Shown: positions 25,206 to 34,573, counted from the first letter of the stretch. The stretch: DNA of 56,236 bases from Elusimicrobiota bacterium (GCA_016207665.1 JACQPG010000141.1:1-56236), one strand, 5' to 3'. The notes: generated by a model from the sequence alone, not told the origin. Program-made: numbers and translations.

Positions 25206-25930
25206 ATCGCCCAACCCGCGGCGCAGGCTCCGATCAGCAGCCCCAACTGGGAAAGCCAGCCCGGCCACGCCGCGGCCCAAGGCGTAAGCAGGCGCATGGG
25301 CAAGGCCAAGGCCACGGTCAGTCCCACGCCCAAGAGCACCCCGCCGGCGGCCAATCCGATCGGGAGAAGGGCGGCCCGCCAGGCCTTGCTCGCTCCCACG
25401 GCCAACCATAGGCCCCAGGCGCCCGCCAAGGCGCCCAAGCAAAGCAGGCCGCTGAGCGACAAGGTGATGAAATGCCGATAGAATTGAGCCTGAAGAAAGA
25501 CCCGGACCTGCGCCGGTTTATAGCGTATGTCCGCCCAATCCCCGCTCTCCTCGATCTGCGCCAACCAGTCGCCGGCGCGAGCCAGGGCGCGCGGCGAAGG
25601 CTGCACCTCGAAGCCGGAGCTCAAGGGGTTCTCGCCCAAAACGGTCACGGCCTCCAGCAGCTCGGGATTCTCCCCGCGAAGCCTTTCCAGGGCCTCGTGG
25701 CGGGAGACCCAACGGACCTCCTGAACATCCGGCACGGCCCAAAGCCTTTCCTCGAGCACCTTCGCTTTCTCCTCGGGAAGGTCGGGTTGAGGGAAGAGCA
25801 GCACGCGGAAGTCCTGCTGCAGGGCTTCCTCCAGGCTGCGGCACTGCTCCTTCAAGAAGAGCAGCGTCTCGACGGATAGTCCGGCGGCAAGACCGATGAC
25901 GAAGGCCCAATGGGCCCGGCGCGGTCTCAT
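25187..25930 (-). CDS. ftsX: Cell division protein FtsX
   Basis: A 247-residue permease-like protein with helices near 9-25, 153-175, 187-210 and 224-243 and a periplasmic domain of about 130 residues between the first two, the FtsX plan. The extracytoplasmic part has the family pattern with VLEERLWAVPDVQEVRWVS. FtsX relays ATP-driven signals from FtsE to EnvC-type proteins, and the EnvC-like gene overlaps its 3' end. An ftsE gene would usually lie just upstream, but here an unknown exported protein occupies that place and overlaps by four bases. ftsE is not seen in the window. Confidence 0.85.
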   Translation of the reverse strand: MRPRRAHWAFVIGLAAGLSVETLLFLKEQCRSLEEALQQDFRVLLFPQPDLPEEKAKVLEERLWAVPDVQEVRWVSRHEALERLRGENPELLEAVTVLGENPLSSGFEVQPSPRALARAGDWLAQIEESGDWADIRYKPAQVRVFLQAQFYRHFITLSLSGLLCLGALAGAWGLWLAVGASKAWRAALLPIGLAAGGVLLGVGLTVALALPMRLLTPWAAAWPGWLSQLGLLIGACAAGWAICGTVD

Positions 25931-27186
25931 CGAGCTGCGAGGCGGCGGGAGAGAGCGCCGGCCAACGGCGCCAAGGCGAGCAGAGCGGTCAGCGCTATCA
26001 GCATGGGGGATCGCCGCCTGACGAAGGACAGGAAGCTCGAAAGGGAGAAATCCGCGCGCGCGCGCGTCGGCACGGCCAACTCGGCGGAAACCCTGGGCGC
26101 GGCCCTGATCACTTCAGGATGGCCCAACACCTGGGCCAGGCGCGAGACCGGGACGTCGGCCAAACCCAGCACCGCCCAGTCCTTGGAGCCCGGTATCGGC
26201 TGCGCCCCCACGGTCTTTTGCCAGCGCAATCCCGTCTTGAGCGCAAGCTCGCGCGACACCCTTTCGACCGCCTGGGAGGCGACCGATTTCTCGGCGACCC
26301 TCACGCCCAAGAGCAGCTCGGTCCGGGCCTCGGACTCGACCTTGGCCTGTCCTCGCCGGGACAGCTCGAGCCGCGAGACGCTGGGCAGCTGCAGCGCCTG
26401 GGCGATCTTCTGGGCCGGCATCCAGCCCCAGATGGACGCCGCGGCTCCATGCAGCGAAGGCTCGAAGCGGGGGTCGCGCCTGAAGGAAGCGGCTCTCTCC
26501 AAGTCGGCCACCGCGTCGCGCAAGGCGTCGGATGACGGCAGGTCGCCGGGGCCCCGCCGGATCAGATTCAGCTCCACCGAGACGAATATCTCCGAAGCCA
26601 CCGGCTGATCGGTCGGACCGGCCACGATCAGGGCATGCGACCCTTGCGACCTGCGTCCCAGGATATGGCTGTCATAGTCCTTGCTCGCCAGGCGGGACGC
26701 GGAGTCCGGGCTGGCCTGCGCCACCTGATCGGCCGGAAGATCCAAGGGCTCCACCAGGCCGTCCCATAGGGAATAGCGCTTCGGCGCCGTTTGCGCGGGC
26801 GGCTCGGGCGCCTGGCTCTCTCCGGAAGTCTCCTCCGGCTTGGTTTCGCGCGGCGCCGGCGCGGGAGCGGGGTTGGAAATCCGCGGATCAGGACGCGTGA
26901 AAGCGTCGGGAACGGCGGGGCGAGCCGGGCTCTCGGAAATGCGCTCGCGCGCGGCCCTCTCGGCGGCCTGCCTGGCCGAATGCTCGTAATAATCGTGGTC
27001 TATGGGACTAATCGAAAGCGGCGGAGAACCTTCTCCGATGAATTGGACCCTGAACGGAGCCTTGGGCCGGCCAGCAGCGCCCTGGGGTGCCGCCTGAGGA
27101 GCGGCATGGGACACCGAAAGCAAGGCCAAGACAAGGCCGCTAAGTGCCACGGCGCTGAGTGTACTAAAATCAGCCTTCCGGGACAA
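25927..27186 (-). CDS. Exported or membrane-anchored protein of unknown function
   Basis: A 419-residue protein with an N-terminal hydrophobic segment (about 10-28, ending SHA), a long Pro/Ala-rich, probably disordered stretch (about 30-140), a mixed region of about 220 residues, and a C-terminal membrane helix (about 392-412) followed by Arg-rich residues. The middle region contains LLGVRVAEKSVASQAVERVSR and ends in a segment like a small alpha/beta repeat. I do not recognise it. It overlaps ftsX by four bases and is therefore co-translated with it, in the position where ftsE is often found, so a role in wall growth or division is plausible but unproven. Confidence 0.65.
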   Translation of the reverse strand: MSRKADFSTLSAVALSGLVLALLSVSHAAPQAAPQGAAGRPKAPFRVQFIGEGSPPLSISPIDHDYYEHSARQAAERAARERISESPARPAVPDAFTRPDPRISNPAPAPAPRETKPEETSGESQAPEPPAQTAPKRYSLWDGLVEPLDLPADQVAQASPDSASRLASKDYDSHILGRRSQGSHALIVAGPTDQPVASEIFVSVELNLIRRGPGDLPSSDALRDAVADLERAASFRRDPRFEPSLHGAAASIWGWMPAQKIAQALQLPSVSRLELSRRGQAKVESEARTELLLGVRVAEKSVASQAVERVSRELALKTGLRWQKTVGAQPIPGSKDWAVLGLADVPVSRLAQVLGHPEVIRAAPRVSAELAVPTRARADFSLSSFLSFVRRRSPMLIALTALLALAPLAGALSRRLAAR

Positions 27187-27191
27187 TAGCC

Positions 27192-28844
27192 CTAGAGTTT
27201 CTCTGGGACTTTCGACCTAGAGTCGCGCGCAAGACGCAATCGCGCGGCGATCAGGAGAGCTCCCAGGCCGCAGCCCAGCAGCAACGCGCCCGCTGAATGC
27301 TCGAGGGCGGCGGCCATCGGCGTGCCCAACCGGGAGAAGGATGAAATCAGCCCGATCGGCGCCAACAACCCGAGAACGAACCAGCCTCGCGGGTCCTTGA
27401 ACGGGCCGCGGGAAACGGACTCGCATTCGGGACAGTCCATCCTCCAGTTGACCAAGAACAGGGCGTGAAGCAGGCAGGGATAGCCCACGAATATCTCCCT
27501 CCAGCGCCAACCCACCCACCATAGCGGCTCGGGAAGGCTGGAGATGAAGGCATCGAAGCGCGGTGAGGCCTCCGGCCAGATCATGCGGGGCTGGATCAAC
27601 AGGGAAAGGACCGCAGCCGCCCCGAGCGTCTTCAACAAAAGCGCCGGCGTCACCGGAGTCGAGAGCCAGAGCGACCAAGACTCCGGATCGATGGTATAGA
27701 GCGTGAGCGCCGCGATTAGCATGGGCCCGAACAGCGAGGTCCACTGCCAAGCCGGCTCGGGCCCGGTGCGCCCGAGAGCGTCGAACCCGGCCCTCACCGC
27801 CAGACCCATGGCGAGAGCCGCGGCCGCCGCGACGATGACGCCGATGGCCAATTGGAGCACGGGAGATGCGGGAGGCAGGCGCTCGTGGACCAGGACGCGC
27901 CCGCGTTTGAGCGCGAGTATTCCCATCCGCGCCACGAAAAGCGGCCCCAAAAGGGCGAAGAACCACAGAAGTCCGCGCACCAAGCCCTCCTGCACGCGCG
28001 GCCTCGGGTGCGGGGGCTCATCCGGCAAGGCGAGCAGCAGCCCCCGGCCGGAAAGCTCGCGCAGATGACGCCGCAGCAGGGCCAATTGCGCCTCTAGATC
28101 CTGATCGCGCGACAGGGAGAAGACGAGAAGGCGCCGCGGGTGGGCGTAGACGGCCCTCCACAAGGCGGCCGGGCTGGCGCTGACGGGAATCCGCCGCGGC
28201 TCGAGGAACAGATCTCCGGCGCCGTTTTCGCCTCGCGCCGAAAGCGACCAACGCCCATCCTGATAAGCCGCAGCCACCGTGTCCGCGTCCGCCGGCAAGC
28301 GCAGCGTTAGGAGGCCTGCGCCTTCAGCGGCCGGCCCCACGGAGGGATCATAGAGTTGGATGTCCATGGCGGGCTCGAGCCCGCCCGCGAACTGGAGCAC
28401 GTGGAATCCGACCGAGCTATGGCTGGACACCGACAACGGGGCTCTCCCCGCCGCCTCGATCAGCTCGGAGGCAAGGGTCGCGTCGCGCAGCCAGACCGTG
28501 TCGGGCTTGAGCGTTCCTCCGGCCGCGACCACGCCGAAGGCCTTCCACTTATCAAGCTCCTCTCGCGACAGAAGCAAGGCCTCGCCGCGCATGACCAGGC
28601 GGCGCAGCGGGGCAGGACGGGATACCACCGCCTTGATGCCCAACGCCGCGATCCTCTCGAGGAGATGCGGCAAGGAGGCACCCGACTCCGCGCACAGGGC
28701 CTGGGCCTCCTCGGCCTCTATCGCGGGCAGCGCGAAGCGTTCCTCCCGGAAGCCGCCGAAGGCCAAGAGTCCGGCCGCGCCCGCCGCGGTGATGAAGATC
28801 ATCGCGCGCAGGAGAGCGCCGCGCCTGAAGATCGAGAGCCTCAC
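27192..28844 (-). CDS. Polytopic membrane protein resembling DUF5693
   Basis: A 550-residue protein. I place the start at GTG 28844, whose bases overlap the glgA stop (GTGA); a later ATG at 28802 is possible. An N-terminal helix is followed by about 240 soluble residues, including LPHLLERIAALGIKAVV and an LxxLxxxG pattern like that of DUF5693 proteins. Then come six to eight membrane helices (about 300-540). The tract MDCPECES near residue 475 may bind a metal or be structural. DUF5693 proteins are linked to cell-surface polymer genes elsewhere, with no known reaction. The family match is by eye and not certain. Confidence 0.6.
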   Translation of the reverse strand: MRLSIFRRGALLRAMIFITAAGAAGLLAFGGFREERFALPAIEAEEAQALCAESGASLPHLLERIAALGIKAVVSRPAPLRRLVMRGEALLLSREELDKWKAFGVVAAGGTLKPDTVWLRDATLASELIEAAGRAPLSVSSHSSVGFHVLQFAGGLEPAMDIQLYDPSVGPAAEGAGLLTLRLPADADTVAAAYQDGRWSLSARGENGAGDLFLEPRRIPVSASPAALWRAVYAHPRRLLVFSLSRDQDLEAQLALLRRHLRELSGRGLLLALPDEPPHPRPRVQEGLVRGLLWFFALLGPLFVARMGILALKRGRVLVHERLPPASPVLQLAIGVIVAAAAALAMGLAVRAGFDALGRTGPEPAWQWTSLFGPMLIAALTLYTIDPESWSLWLSTPVTPALLLKTLGAAAVLSLLIQPRMIWPEASPRFDAFISSLPEPLWWVGWRWREIFVGYPCLLHALFLVNWRMDCPECESVSRGPFKDPRGWFVLGLLAPIGLISSFSRLGTPMAAALEHSAGALLLGCGLGALLIAARLRLARDSRSKVPEKL

Positions 28845-30298
28845 CGGCGACCCCGCGTGGCGGAACCGGCGCGGGACTCGATCGCCTTCCGATACAGCTC
28901 GAGATAGGCGTTGACGGACTGGTCCCAGGAAAAGCGGCTTTCCATGGCGGCCTTGACGCGGCCCGCATAGCCCGCCAAGGCCCGGTCCAAAGCCGCGCCC
29001 AGGTCCTGGGTGTCCCCCGGCTTGGCGACGAAACCATTGGCCGGCCGGCCCTCGCTCGAGCTCTCGCTCACGGTATCGGCCAGACCGCCGGTCCGGGTGA
29101 CCACGGGGACGCCGCCGTAGCGCATCGCGATCATCTGGCCTAGGCCGCACGGCTCAAAGCGCGACGGCATGAGAAAGAGATCGCAGCCCGCATACAAGAG
29201 ATGCGCGAACGCCTCGTCGAAACCGGAGCGGAAATGGGCCATGCCGGGATGCCGGCGAGCCATCGAGGCGAACTCCTGCTGAAGGGCCGCGTCTCCCTCC
29301 CCCAATACCGCCAATTGGCAGCGGCCGAGCCGGGGAGCGATGGCCGCGATCGCCAGATCCAAGCCCTTCTGGTAGTCCAGCCGGGACACGATCCCCACCA
29401 AGGGCGTCTGAGGCTCCAGCCTCAGTCCGGCTTCCTTCTGCACCGCTCTCTTGCAGACGGCCTTGCCTCGGGCGTGATCGCGCGCCGAAAAGCGCGCCGG
29501 AAGATAGGAGTCGGTCTCCGGATTCCAAAGCTCGGTGTCGATGCCGTTGAGAATGCCCTCCAAGTCCGAGCCGCGCTTGCGCAGCAGTCCCTCGAACCCG
29601 AATCCCCTTTCCTCCGATTCCTGAATCTCGCGGGCATAGGTGGCGCTCACCGTGCTCAATCGGTCCGCGCAGAGTATGCCGGCCTTGAGGAAGCTGAACT
29701 TGCCGTAATACTCGAAACGATCGGACGCGAAATCCTCCGCTGAAAATCCGGCCTGGTCCAGCGCCTCTCTCCCGAAATTTCCCTGATAGGCGAGGTTATG
29801 GATGGTCAAGACCGATGCGGTATCGGCGAAAAAAGGGTCCGAGCCATACGATCTCTTGAGATACGCCGGGATCAGCGCGGTCTGCCAGTCGTGGCAGTGT
29901 ATCACGTCGGGTTTGAACCCGACGGCGCGGCAGCCTTCCAGCGCCGCGCGGCAAAAGAGGATGAAACGCCTGTCGTTGTCCGGATAATCCTTGCCGTCGA
30001 ATCCATAAAGGCCTTCCCTGTCGTAAAAGGTGGGATAATCCACCAGATAGACGGAGACCGCGCGCCTGTGGAGGAATCGCAAGGAGGCCGTGACTTTCTG
30101 GCCTCCCAGGGGCAGCTCGATGGGCCGGGCGATGCCTCCTTCCAGGGCCGAGGCCTCGACGCGGCGGTACTTGGGCAAGACCAGGCAAACGTCATGGCCC
30201 GCGGCGCCCAGCTTTTGGCCGAGCGCGCCGACCACGTCGGCCAGGCCCCCCGTCTTACAGAACGGGACCGCTTCGCTCGCCGCTATCAGTATTTTCAT
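28841..30298 (-). CDS. glgA: Glycogen synthase (ADP-glucose type, GT5)
   Basis: GlgA adds glucose from ADP-glucose to the non-reducing end of alpha-1,4-glucan. The 485-residue protein is of normal length. The GT5 nucleotide-sugar motif is present as CKTGGLADVVGALGQKL near residue 14, followed by HCHDWQTALIP (about 134), GIVSRLDYQKGLDL (about 308) and the C-terminal catalytic region PSRFEPCGLGQMIAMRYG with GGLADTV. The start MKILIAASEAVPF overlaps the 3' end of scpB by 44 bases. No other glycogen genes are in the window, so the pathway must be completed elsewhere. Confidence 0.96.
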   Translation of the reverse strand: MKILIAASEAVPFCKTGGLADVVGALGQKLGAAGHDVCLVLPKYRRVEASALEGGIARPIELPLGGQKVTASLRFLHRRAVSVYLVDYPTFYDREGLYGFDGKDYPDNDRRFILFCRAALEGCRAVGFKPDVIHCHDWQTALIPAYLKRSYGSDPFFADTASVLTIHNLAYQGNFGREALDQAGFSAEDFASDRFEYYGKFSFLKAGILCADRLSTVSATYAREIQESEERGFGFEGLLRKRGSDLEGILNGIDTELWNPETDSYLPARFSARDHARGKAVCKRAVQKEAGLRLEPQTPLVGIVSRLDYQKGLDLAIAAIAPRLGRCQLAVLGEGDAALQQEFASMARRHPGMAHFRSGFDEAFAHLLYAGCDLFLMPSRFEPCGLGQMIAMRYGGVPVVTRTGGLADTVSESSSEGRPANGFVAKPGDTQDLGAALDRALAGYAGRVKAAMESRFSWDQSVNAYLELYRKAIESRAGSATRGRR

Positions 30299-30956
30299 CG
30301 GTCGTTACGGGCGCGGGCTGCTCGACCGGCCGGACATCGGCCGGCGCGTCAGGAACGGGCGAGCTCTCGGGGGCGGCCGGCGCCGCCGCCAGCGCCTTCT
30401 CCGCCTCGGCCGAGAAGTTCTCGAGGGGCGGCAGCTCCTCCAGGCTCTTGAGCCCGAAATGCCGCAGAAACTCCATGGTGGTGCCGTACATCAAGGGACG
30501 GCCGACGGTCTCCCTGCGGCCGACCACCTTGACCAGGCGCTTCTCGAGCAAGGTCTCCAAGGCCGCGATCACCTCGACGCCGCGAACCTCCTCGATCTCG
30601 GCGCGAGTCAGCGGCTGCTTGTAGGCGATGATGGCCAGGGTCTCGAGAGCCGCCGTTGACAGCCTCATCGTCATGCGCTCTGAGAAAAGCTGGCGCACGA
30701 AGGGAGCGTAGGCCGGGCGGGTCGCCATCTGGAACCCCTCGGCCACCTCCAGCAACTGGACCGGCGAGTTCTTCTCCTCGAGCTCGCGGCGCAACTCGGC
30801 GATCACCGCCTCGACGCGCGCCGGCTCGGTCCCTCCCGTGACCTTGCAGAGCTGGGCCAGGCTCAAAGGCCTGTCCGTGATGAACAGCAACGTCTCAAGG
30901 GCTTTCTTAAGCTCCGCCTCGTCGCTAAGCTGGGGCAAGCTCTCCAACTGGGGCAT
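30255..30956 (-). CDS. scpB: Segregation and condensation protein B
   Basis: A 233-residue protein with the two winged-helix domains of ScpB: KKALETLLFITDRPLSLAQL at the start, and STAALETLAIIAYKQPLTRA followed by VEVIAALETLLEKRLV in the middle. It then has an Ala/Pro-rich tail of about 45 residues that is longer than usual. With ScpA and Smc it forms the bacterial condensin. It overlaps scpA by 32 bases and glgA by 44, so the three are likely read from one message. The unusual tail lies in the part shared with glgA. Confidence 0.94.
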   Translation of the reverse strand: MPQLESLPQLSDEAELKKALETLLFITDRPLSLAQLCKVTGGTEPARVEAVIAELRRELEEKNSPVQLLEVAEGFQMATRPAYAPFVRQLFSERMTMRLSTAALETLAIIAYKQPLTRAEIEEVRGVEVIAALETLLEKRLVKVVGRRETVGRPLMYGTTMEFLRHFGLKSLEELPPLENFSAEAEKALAAAPAAPESSPVPDAPADVRPVEQPAPVTTDENTDSGERSGPVL

Positions 30957-31653
30957 CGGTGTTCTCCTTGCGATAGATCATGATTCTGGCGAAATTCGAG
31001 TCCTGACGGGCGAAGACCCTTTGCGTCTTGATGAGCTCCAAGAGCGCCAGGAAACAGCTGATGATGGCCCTCTTCTTGCTCTCGCCGCCGAAGATGTCCT
31101 CCAGGCTCACATAGGGCCGCTGCGAAAGCATGGAAAGTATCTTCTCGATCTTCTCCTCGATGGGAAACTCCTCTCCCAGCACCTCGCGGCTCTGGTCCTC
31201 GGCATGCTCCAACGCGTCGCGCAACGCCGAGAGAAGGTCGAGCATGCTGATATTGAGGGTCTTCTCGGACTCCTCGAAATGGGGGACGCCTCTGTAATAG
31301 ACGTCCTTGTACTCGTCGGCCCGTTGGGAAAGGAACTTGGCGGCCGCCTTGAATTTCTGATACTCCAACAGCTTCGAGACGAGCTCGGCCCTGGGATCGG
31401 GTCCTTCCTCTCCCTCGGCCTCATGGCTGGGAAGCAGGGTCTTGGCCTTGATGGCCATGAGATTGGCGGCCAGGACCAGGAACTCCCCGGCCACCTCGAG
31501 GTTCAGGTCCTTCATCATATCGAGATAAGACAGATACTCGCGAGTGATGTGCGAGATCGGGATATCGTAGATGTCGAGATCGTCCTTCTTGATCAGGAAC
31601 AGGAGAAGGTCGAGGGGGCCCTCGAACATCTCCAACGCGACTTGATAGCTCAT
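30925..31653 (-). CDS. scpA: Segregation and condensation protein A
   Basis: ScpA is the kleisin that bridges the Smc heads. This 242-residue protein has the typical N-terminal pattern EMFEGPLDLLLFLIKKDDLD, then DIPISHITREYLSYL and VAGEFLVLAANLMAIKAKTL, and a C-terminal winged helix (about 170-225). Length and order match the family. It begins four bases inside the end of trpS and overlaps scpB at its end. Confidence 0.95.
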   Translation of the reverse strand: MSYQVALEMFEGPLDLLLFLIKKDDLDIYDIPISHITREYLSYLDMMKDLNLEVAGEFLVLAANLMAIKAKTLLPSHEAEGEEGPDPRAELVSKLLEYQKFKAAAKFLSQRADEYKDVYYRGVPHFEESEKTLNISMLDLLSALRDALEHAEDQSREVLGEEFPIEEKIEKILSMLSQRPYVSLEDIFGGESKKRAIISCFLALLELIKTQRVFARQDSNFARIMIYRKENTDAPVGELAPA

Positions 31654-32723
31654 GCCTTTAACCTCATCGCCCGCCGCACCTCTTTCATCGTTTCGACCGC
31701 CACGGCCCGCGCCTTTTTCGCTCCATCCTCGAGGATCTTCTCGACTCGTCTCGGGTCGGAAGCATAAGTCTGCCGCCGCTGTCTGAACTCCGAGAACGGC
31801 TTATCCAATATCCCGAGCAGGTCCTTCTTATCCTGGACGCAGCCCAACTCTCCGGCCCGGCATTTGGCCCCCACCTCGGCCCATTGCGGATTATAGAGCT
31901 TGTGCAAGGCGTAGACCACGCAGCCGGGAGGGTTCTCGGGGCCGGGGTCCGGATGTCCTGGGGTCGTCGCTTTTATCTTTTTCGGGTCGGTGTACATCGA
32001 CATGACCTTGGCCTGCAGGCTCTCGGATGTCTCATCGATGTCCACCGCGTTGCCGTACGACTTGGACATCTTGCGCCCGTCGGTGCCGGGCAGCCTCGGG
32101 GTCTCTGAAAGTATCGGCAGGGGCTCGGGAAAGACCTGCCCAAAGATGGAATTGAATTTCCGCGCGATCTCTCGCGACAGCTCCAGATGCGGCAGCTGAT
32201 CCTGCCCCACCGGCACCTTCTCGCCGCGGTAGAGCAGGATGTCGGCGGCCTGGAGCACGGGATAGCCGAGGAAGCCGAAGGTCCGCAACTCATGCTGCTG
32301 GGCGGCGGTCGCCGTCCGCTCCTCCCTCGCGCCTTGTTCCTGGAGCTTGCTCAACTTGGTCTTGGCCAGCTCCTGGAGCTGCTCCTTCCAGGTCGGGTTG
32401 TTCTCCAGCCAAGACAAGGGGGTCACCATCCCCAGCAGCAAGGCCAGCTCCGCGTGCTCCGGCACGTCGGATTGCTTGAAGATGACGCATTTCTCCGGGT
32501 CCAGCCCGGCCGCCAGCCAGTCCAGGATCGTGTCGAGGATGTTCCTCTGGAGGGCGGAGACTTCCTCGTAGCCCGTGGTGAGCATATGCCAATCGGCGAG
32601 ACAATAATAGCAGTCGTATTGCTCGCTCAGGCCTATCCAATTGCGCACGACGCCCCAGTAATTGCCGAGATGTTGGCGGCCGGTGGGCCGCGACCCCGAA
32701 AGCACGACGGCCCTGCGGCTCAC
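31650..32723 (-). CDS. trpS: Tryptophanyl-tRNA synthetase
   Basis: TrpRS charges tRNA-Trp. The 357-residue protein is a class I synthetase with the HIGH-type motif in SGSRPTGRQHLGNYWG at residues 9-24 and the KMSKS loop DGRKMSKSYGNAVD near 215. A segment around residues 118-150 (LSKLQEQGAREERTAT) is inserted compared with short bacterial TrpRS proteins and contains the dimer region. It overlaps the M50 protease gene by four bases upstream and scpA by four bases downstream. Confidence 0.95.
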   Translation of the reverse strand: MSRRAVVLSGSRPTGRQHLGNYWGVVRNWIGLSEQYDCYYCLADWHMLTTGYEEVSALQRNILDTILDWLAAGLDPEKCVIFKQSDVPEHAELALLLGMVTPLSWLENNPTWKEQLQELAKTKLSKLQEQGAREERTATAAQQHELRTFGFLGYPVLQAADILLYRGEKVPVGQDQLPHLELSREIARKFNSIFGQVFPEPLPILSETPRLPGTDGRKMSKSYGNAVDIDETSESLQAKVMSMYTDPKKIKATTPGHPDPGPENPPGCVVYALHKLYNPQWAEVGAKCRAGELGCVQDKKDLLGILDKPFSEFRQRRQTYASDPRRVEKILEDGAKKARAVAVETMKEVRRAMRLKA

Positions 32724-33358
32724 CAGATCAACCCCGCTGACTCAAGCAGCCTCAGGGTCCAGCGCGCCGGACCCAAGATGATGGGCCCCATGAAACCGAG
32801 CAAGGCCAGGCCCATGATGATGAGGAATCCATAAGGCCTGTGTCGCTCGTAGCCCGTTCGCAAACGCGGCGACAGGAGGCTGCTGAGGAGATTGCCCCCG
32901 TCCAAAGGATGTATCGGTATGAGGTTGAAATAAGCCAGGAAGAGATTGATGCTCACCGCGAAGAAAAGAGCGTTGAGCAGGGTCTTTTGATATTGCGGAA
33001 AAAAGCCGGGCATGCTCGCCACGGAGCGAAACAGCAGGGCCGCGGCCAGGCTGAGAGCCAGGTTCGAGACCGGCCCGACGAGGGCCACCTGGAACATAGG
33101 CCAGCGCCTGCTGCCCCCCAGGCGCGAGGGATTGACCGGAACCGGCCTGGCCCAGCCCATCAACGGGAGTTGGGATATCACGCAAAGCAGGGGAAGGAAC
33201 ACGGTCCCGAAGGGATCGATGTGAGGGACCGGATTAAGGGTGAACCTGCCGGCTCTCTTGGCCGTATCGTCGCCGTGGCGCAACGCCATGAGACCATGCG
33301 CGATTTCATGGATCATCACCGAGAACAAGAGTATAGGAAGCTGAACGATCCATTCCAT
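32720..33358 (-). CDS. Site-2 protease family (M50) membrane metalloprotease
   Basis: A 212-residue integral membrane protein with the zinc-binding HEIAHG (18-23) in the first helix and the third ligand in NLIPIHPLDGG (about 147-157), plus about six hydrophobic segments. This matches the short, PDZ-less branch of site-2 proteases that cut within membranes. Substrates are unknown. It starts 81 bases after the nucleotidyltransferase gene and its end overlaps trpS by four bases, an arrangement seen in several bacteria. Confidence 0.92.
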   Translation of the reverse strand: MEWIVQLPILLFSVMIHEIAHGLMALRHGDDTAKRAGRFTLNPVPHIDPFGTVFLPLLCVISQLPLMGWARPVPVNPSRLGGSRRWPMFQVALVGPVSNLALSLAAALLFRSVASMPGFFPQYQKTLLNALFFAVSINLFLAYFNLIPIHPLDGGNLLSSLLSPRLRTGYERHRPYGFLIIMGLALLGFMGPIILGPARWTLRLLESAGLIW

Positions 33359-33439
33359 TTCGTTTTCGACGGTATCTTATCGTTTTCCGGACGGCGGCGC
33401 AACGAACAAAAGCGGCCCTCAAAACCGGGGGCAACGGAG

Positions 33440-34573
33440 CTAGGCGCTCTTGGATTTCTTGGCGCGAGCGGCGAGCCAGCGCAGGGCCTGGCCGCGGTTC
33501 TTGAACTGTCCCCTCCATTGCCGCCGGGCCGCTTCCTCCAAGATCTCTCCATAAGCCTTGCCCGGGACGAGGCCGAGCTCCTTCAGATCATCGCCTCCCA
33601 GGAAACGGGGACGGAGAGAGCCCGCGCCTATCCCGCGACATGAACGCGCTAGGACCCTCGCGGCCCACGGCTGCAAGCGCGATTGCGGCGACGCCCGGCG
33701 GCGCGGCAGCTCCACGATCTCGAGTATGGCGCGCGCCAGAGCCCTCTCGATGGGAAGCGAGCGGATCAGGGCCTGGCCCTCCTCGGGACCCAGTCCGAGG
33801 GCCAGGGCAGCGAGCCTCGGGCCGGCTTCCCGAAACGGCATCTCGCGCCAGCGCAGCCGGGGATGTATCAGCTGGAGATAGCCCCAGGAGCGCAACTTTT
33901 CCAGGGCGCAGGACGGGGAACGCTCCTCGAGCACGCGCAAAAGCTCCTGGGCCAGGCGATGGCGCGAGAGCCGAGCGGCGTGGCCCTGCTCCAGGGCCGC
34001 CCTCGCCAGTTCCACCGATCCCGCGGCCGGGCGAAAGGAAAAACGGCAGAGGAAACGCGCCGCCCTGAACACCCGCGTGGGATCGTCGCGGAAGCTGGCC
34101 GGGTGGAGTATACGGATGGTCCGAGACTTGAGATCCTCGATGCCGAGGTAAGGATCGATGATCCCTCCCAGGCCCCGCTCGCTCAACGGCGCGGCCATGG
34201 CGTTGATCGTGAAATCCCTTCGGAAGAGATCCTCCCTGAGCGCGGCCGGCTTGACCACCGGCAACGAGGCGGGCTCGGGATAGGACTCTCCGCGGGTCAT
34301 GGCGAAGTCGGCCCGCAGCTCGCGAGAGACCACCCTTTGAGTCCCAAATTGGCCGAAAGCCTGGGGCTCGACGCCGAGGAATCGTCCGCAGGAAAGAGCC
34401 ATGGGCGCCGGATCGCCCTCCACCGCGAAATCGAGATCCAAGGTGCGCCGGCCCAACAACCAATCCCTGACGCAGCCGCCCACCAGATAGATCGGCAAGC
34501 CGCGCCGCGCCGCCTCGGCGCCTAAAAGCCGCAAGAGACGCTCGGCCTTCTTGGGCATGATCAGCCGCCGCAT
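33440..34573 (-). CDS. CCA-adding enzyme / poly(A) polymerase family nucleotidyltransferase
   Basis: A 377-residue class II nucleotidyltransferase of the CCA-adding/poly(A) polymerase family. The active-site motif is LVGGCVRDWLLGRRTLDLDF (29-48) with the two catalytic Asp residues, followed by REDLFRRDFTINAMA and a FRDDPTRVFRAARFLCRF segment typical of the family. The C-terminal half is helical and basic, ending in Lys/Ser residues. From sequence alone CCA addition and poly(A) addition cannot be told apart; the CCA role is likely if no other such gene exists in the genome. The start overlaps the CpXC gene stop by one base. Confidence 0.9.
   Translation of the reverse strand: MRRLIMPKKAERLLRLLGAEAARRGLPIYLVGGCVRDWLLGRRTLDLDFAVEGDPAPMALSCGRFLGVEPQAFGQFGTQRVVSRELRADFAMTRGESYPEPASLPVVKPAALREDLFRRDFTINAMAAPLSERGLGGIIDPYLGIEDLKSRTIRILHPASFRDDPTRVFRAARFLCRFSFRPAAGSVELARAALEQGHAARLSRHRLAQELLRVLEERSPSCALEKLRSWGYLQLIHPRLRWREMPFREAGPRLAALALGLGPEEGQALIRSLPIERALARAILEIVELPRRRASPQSRLQPWAARVLARSCRGIGAGSLRPRFLGGDDLKELGLVPGKAYGEILEEAARRQWRGQFKNRGQALRWLAARAKKSKSA

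Noticed and set aside
33359-33439. Possible small gene or promoter between the nucleotidyltransferase and M50 genes
   Set aside because: The 81-base gap has no open frame with a ribosome binding site. A weak TAAGAT could be a -10 but has no supporting -35, so I do not list it.
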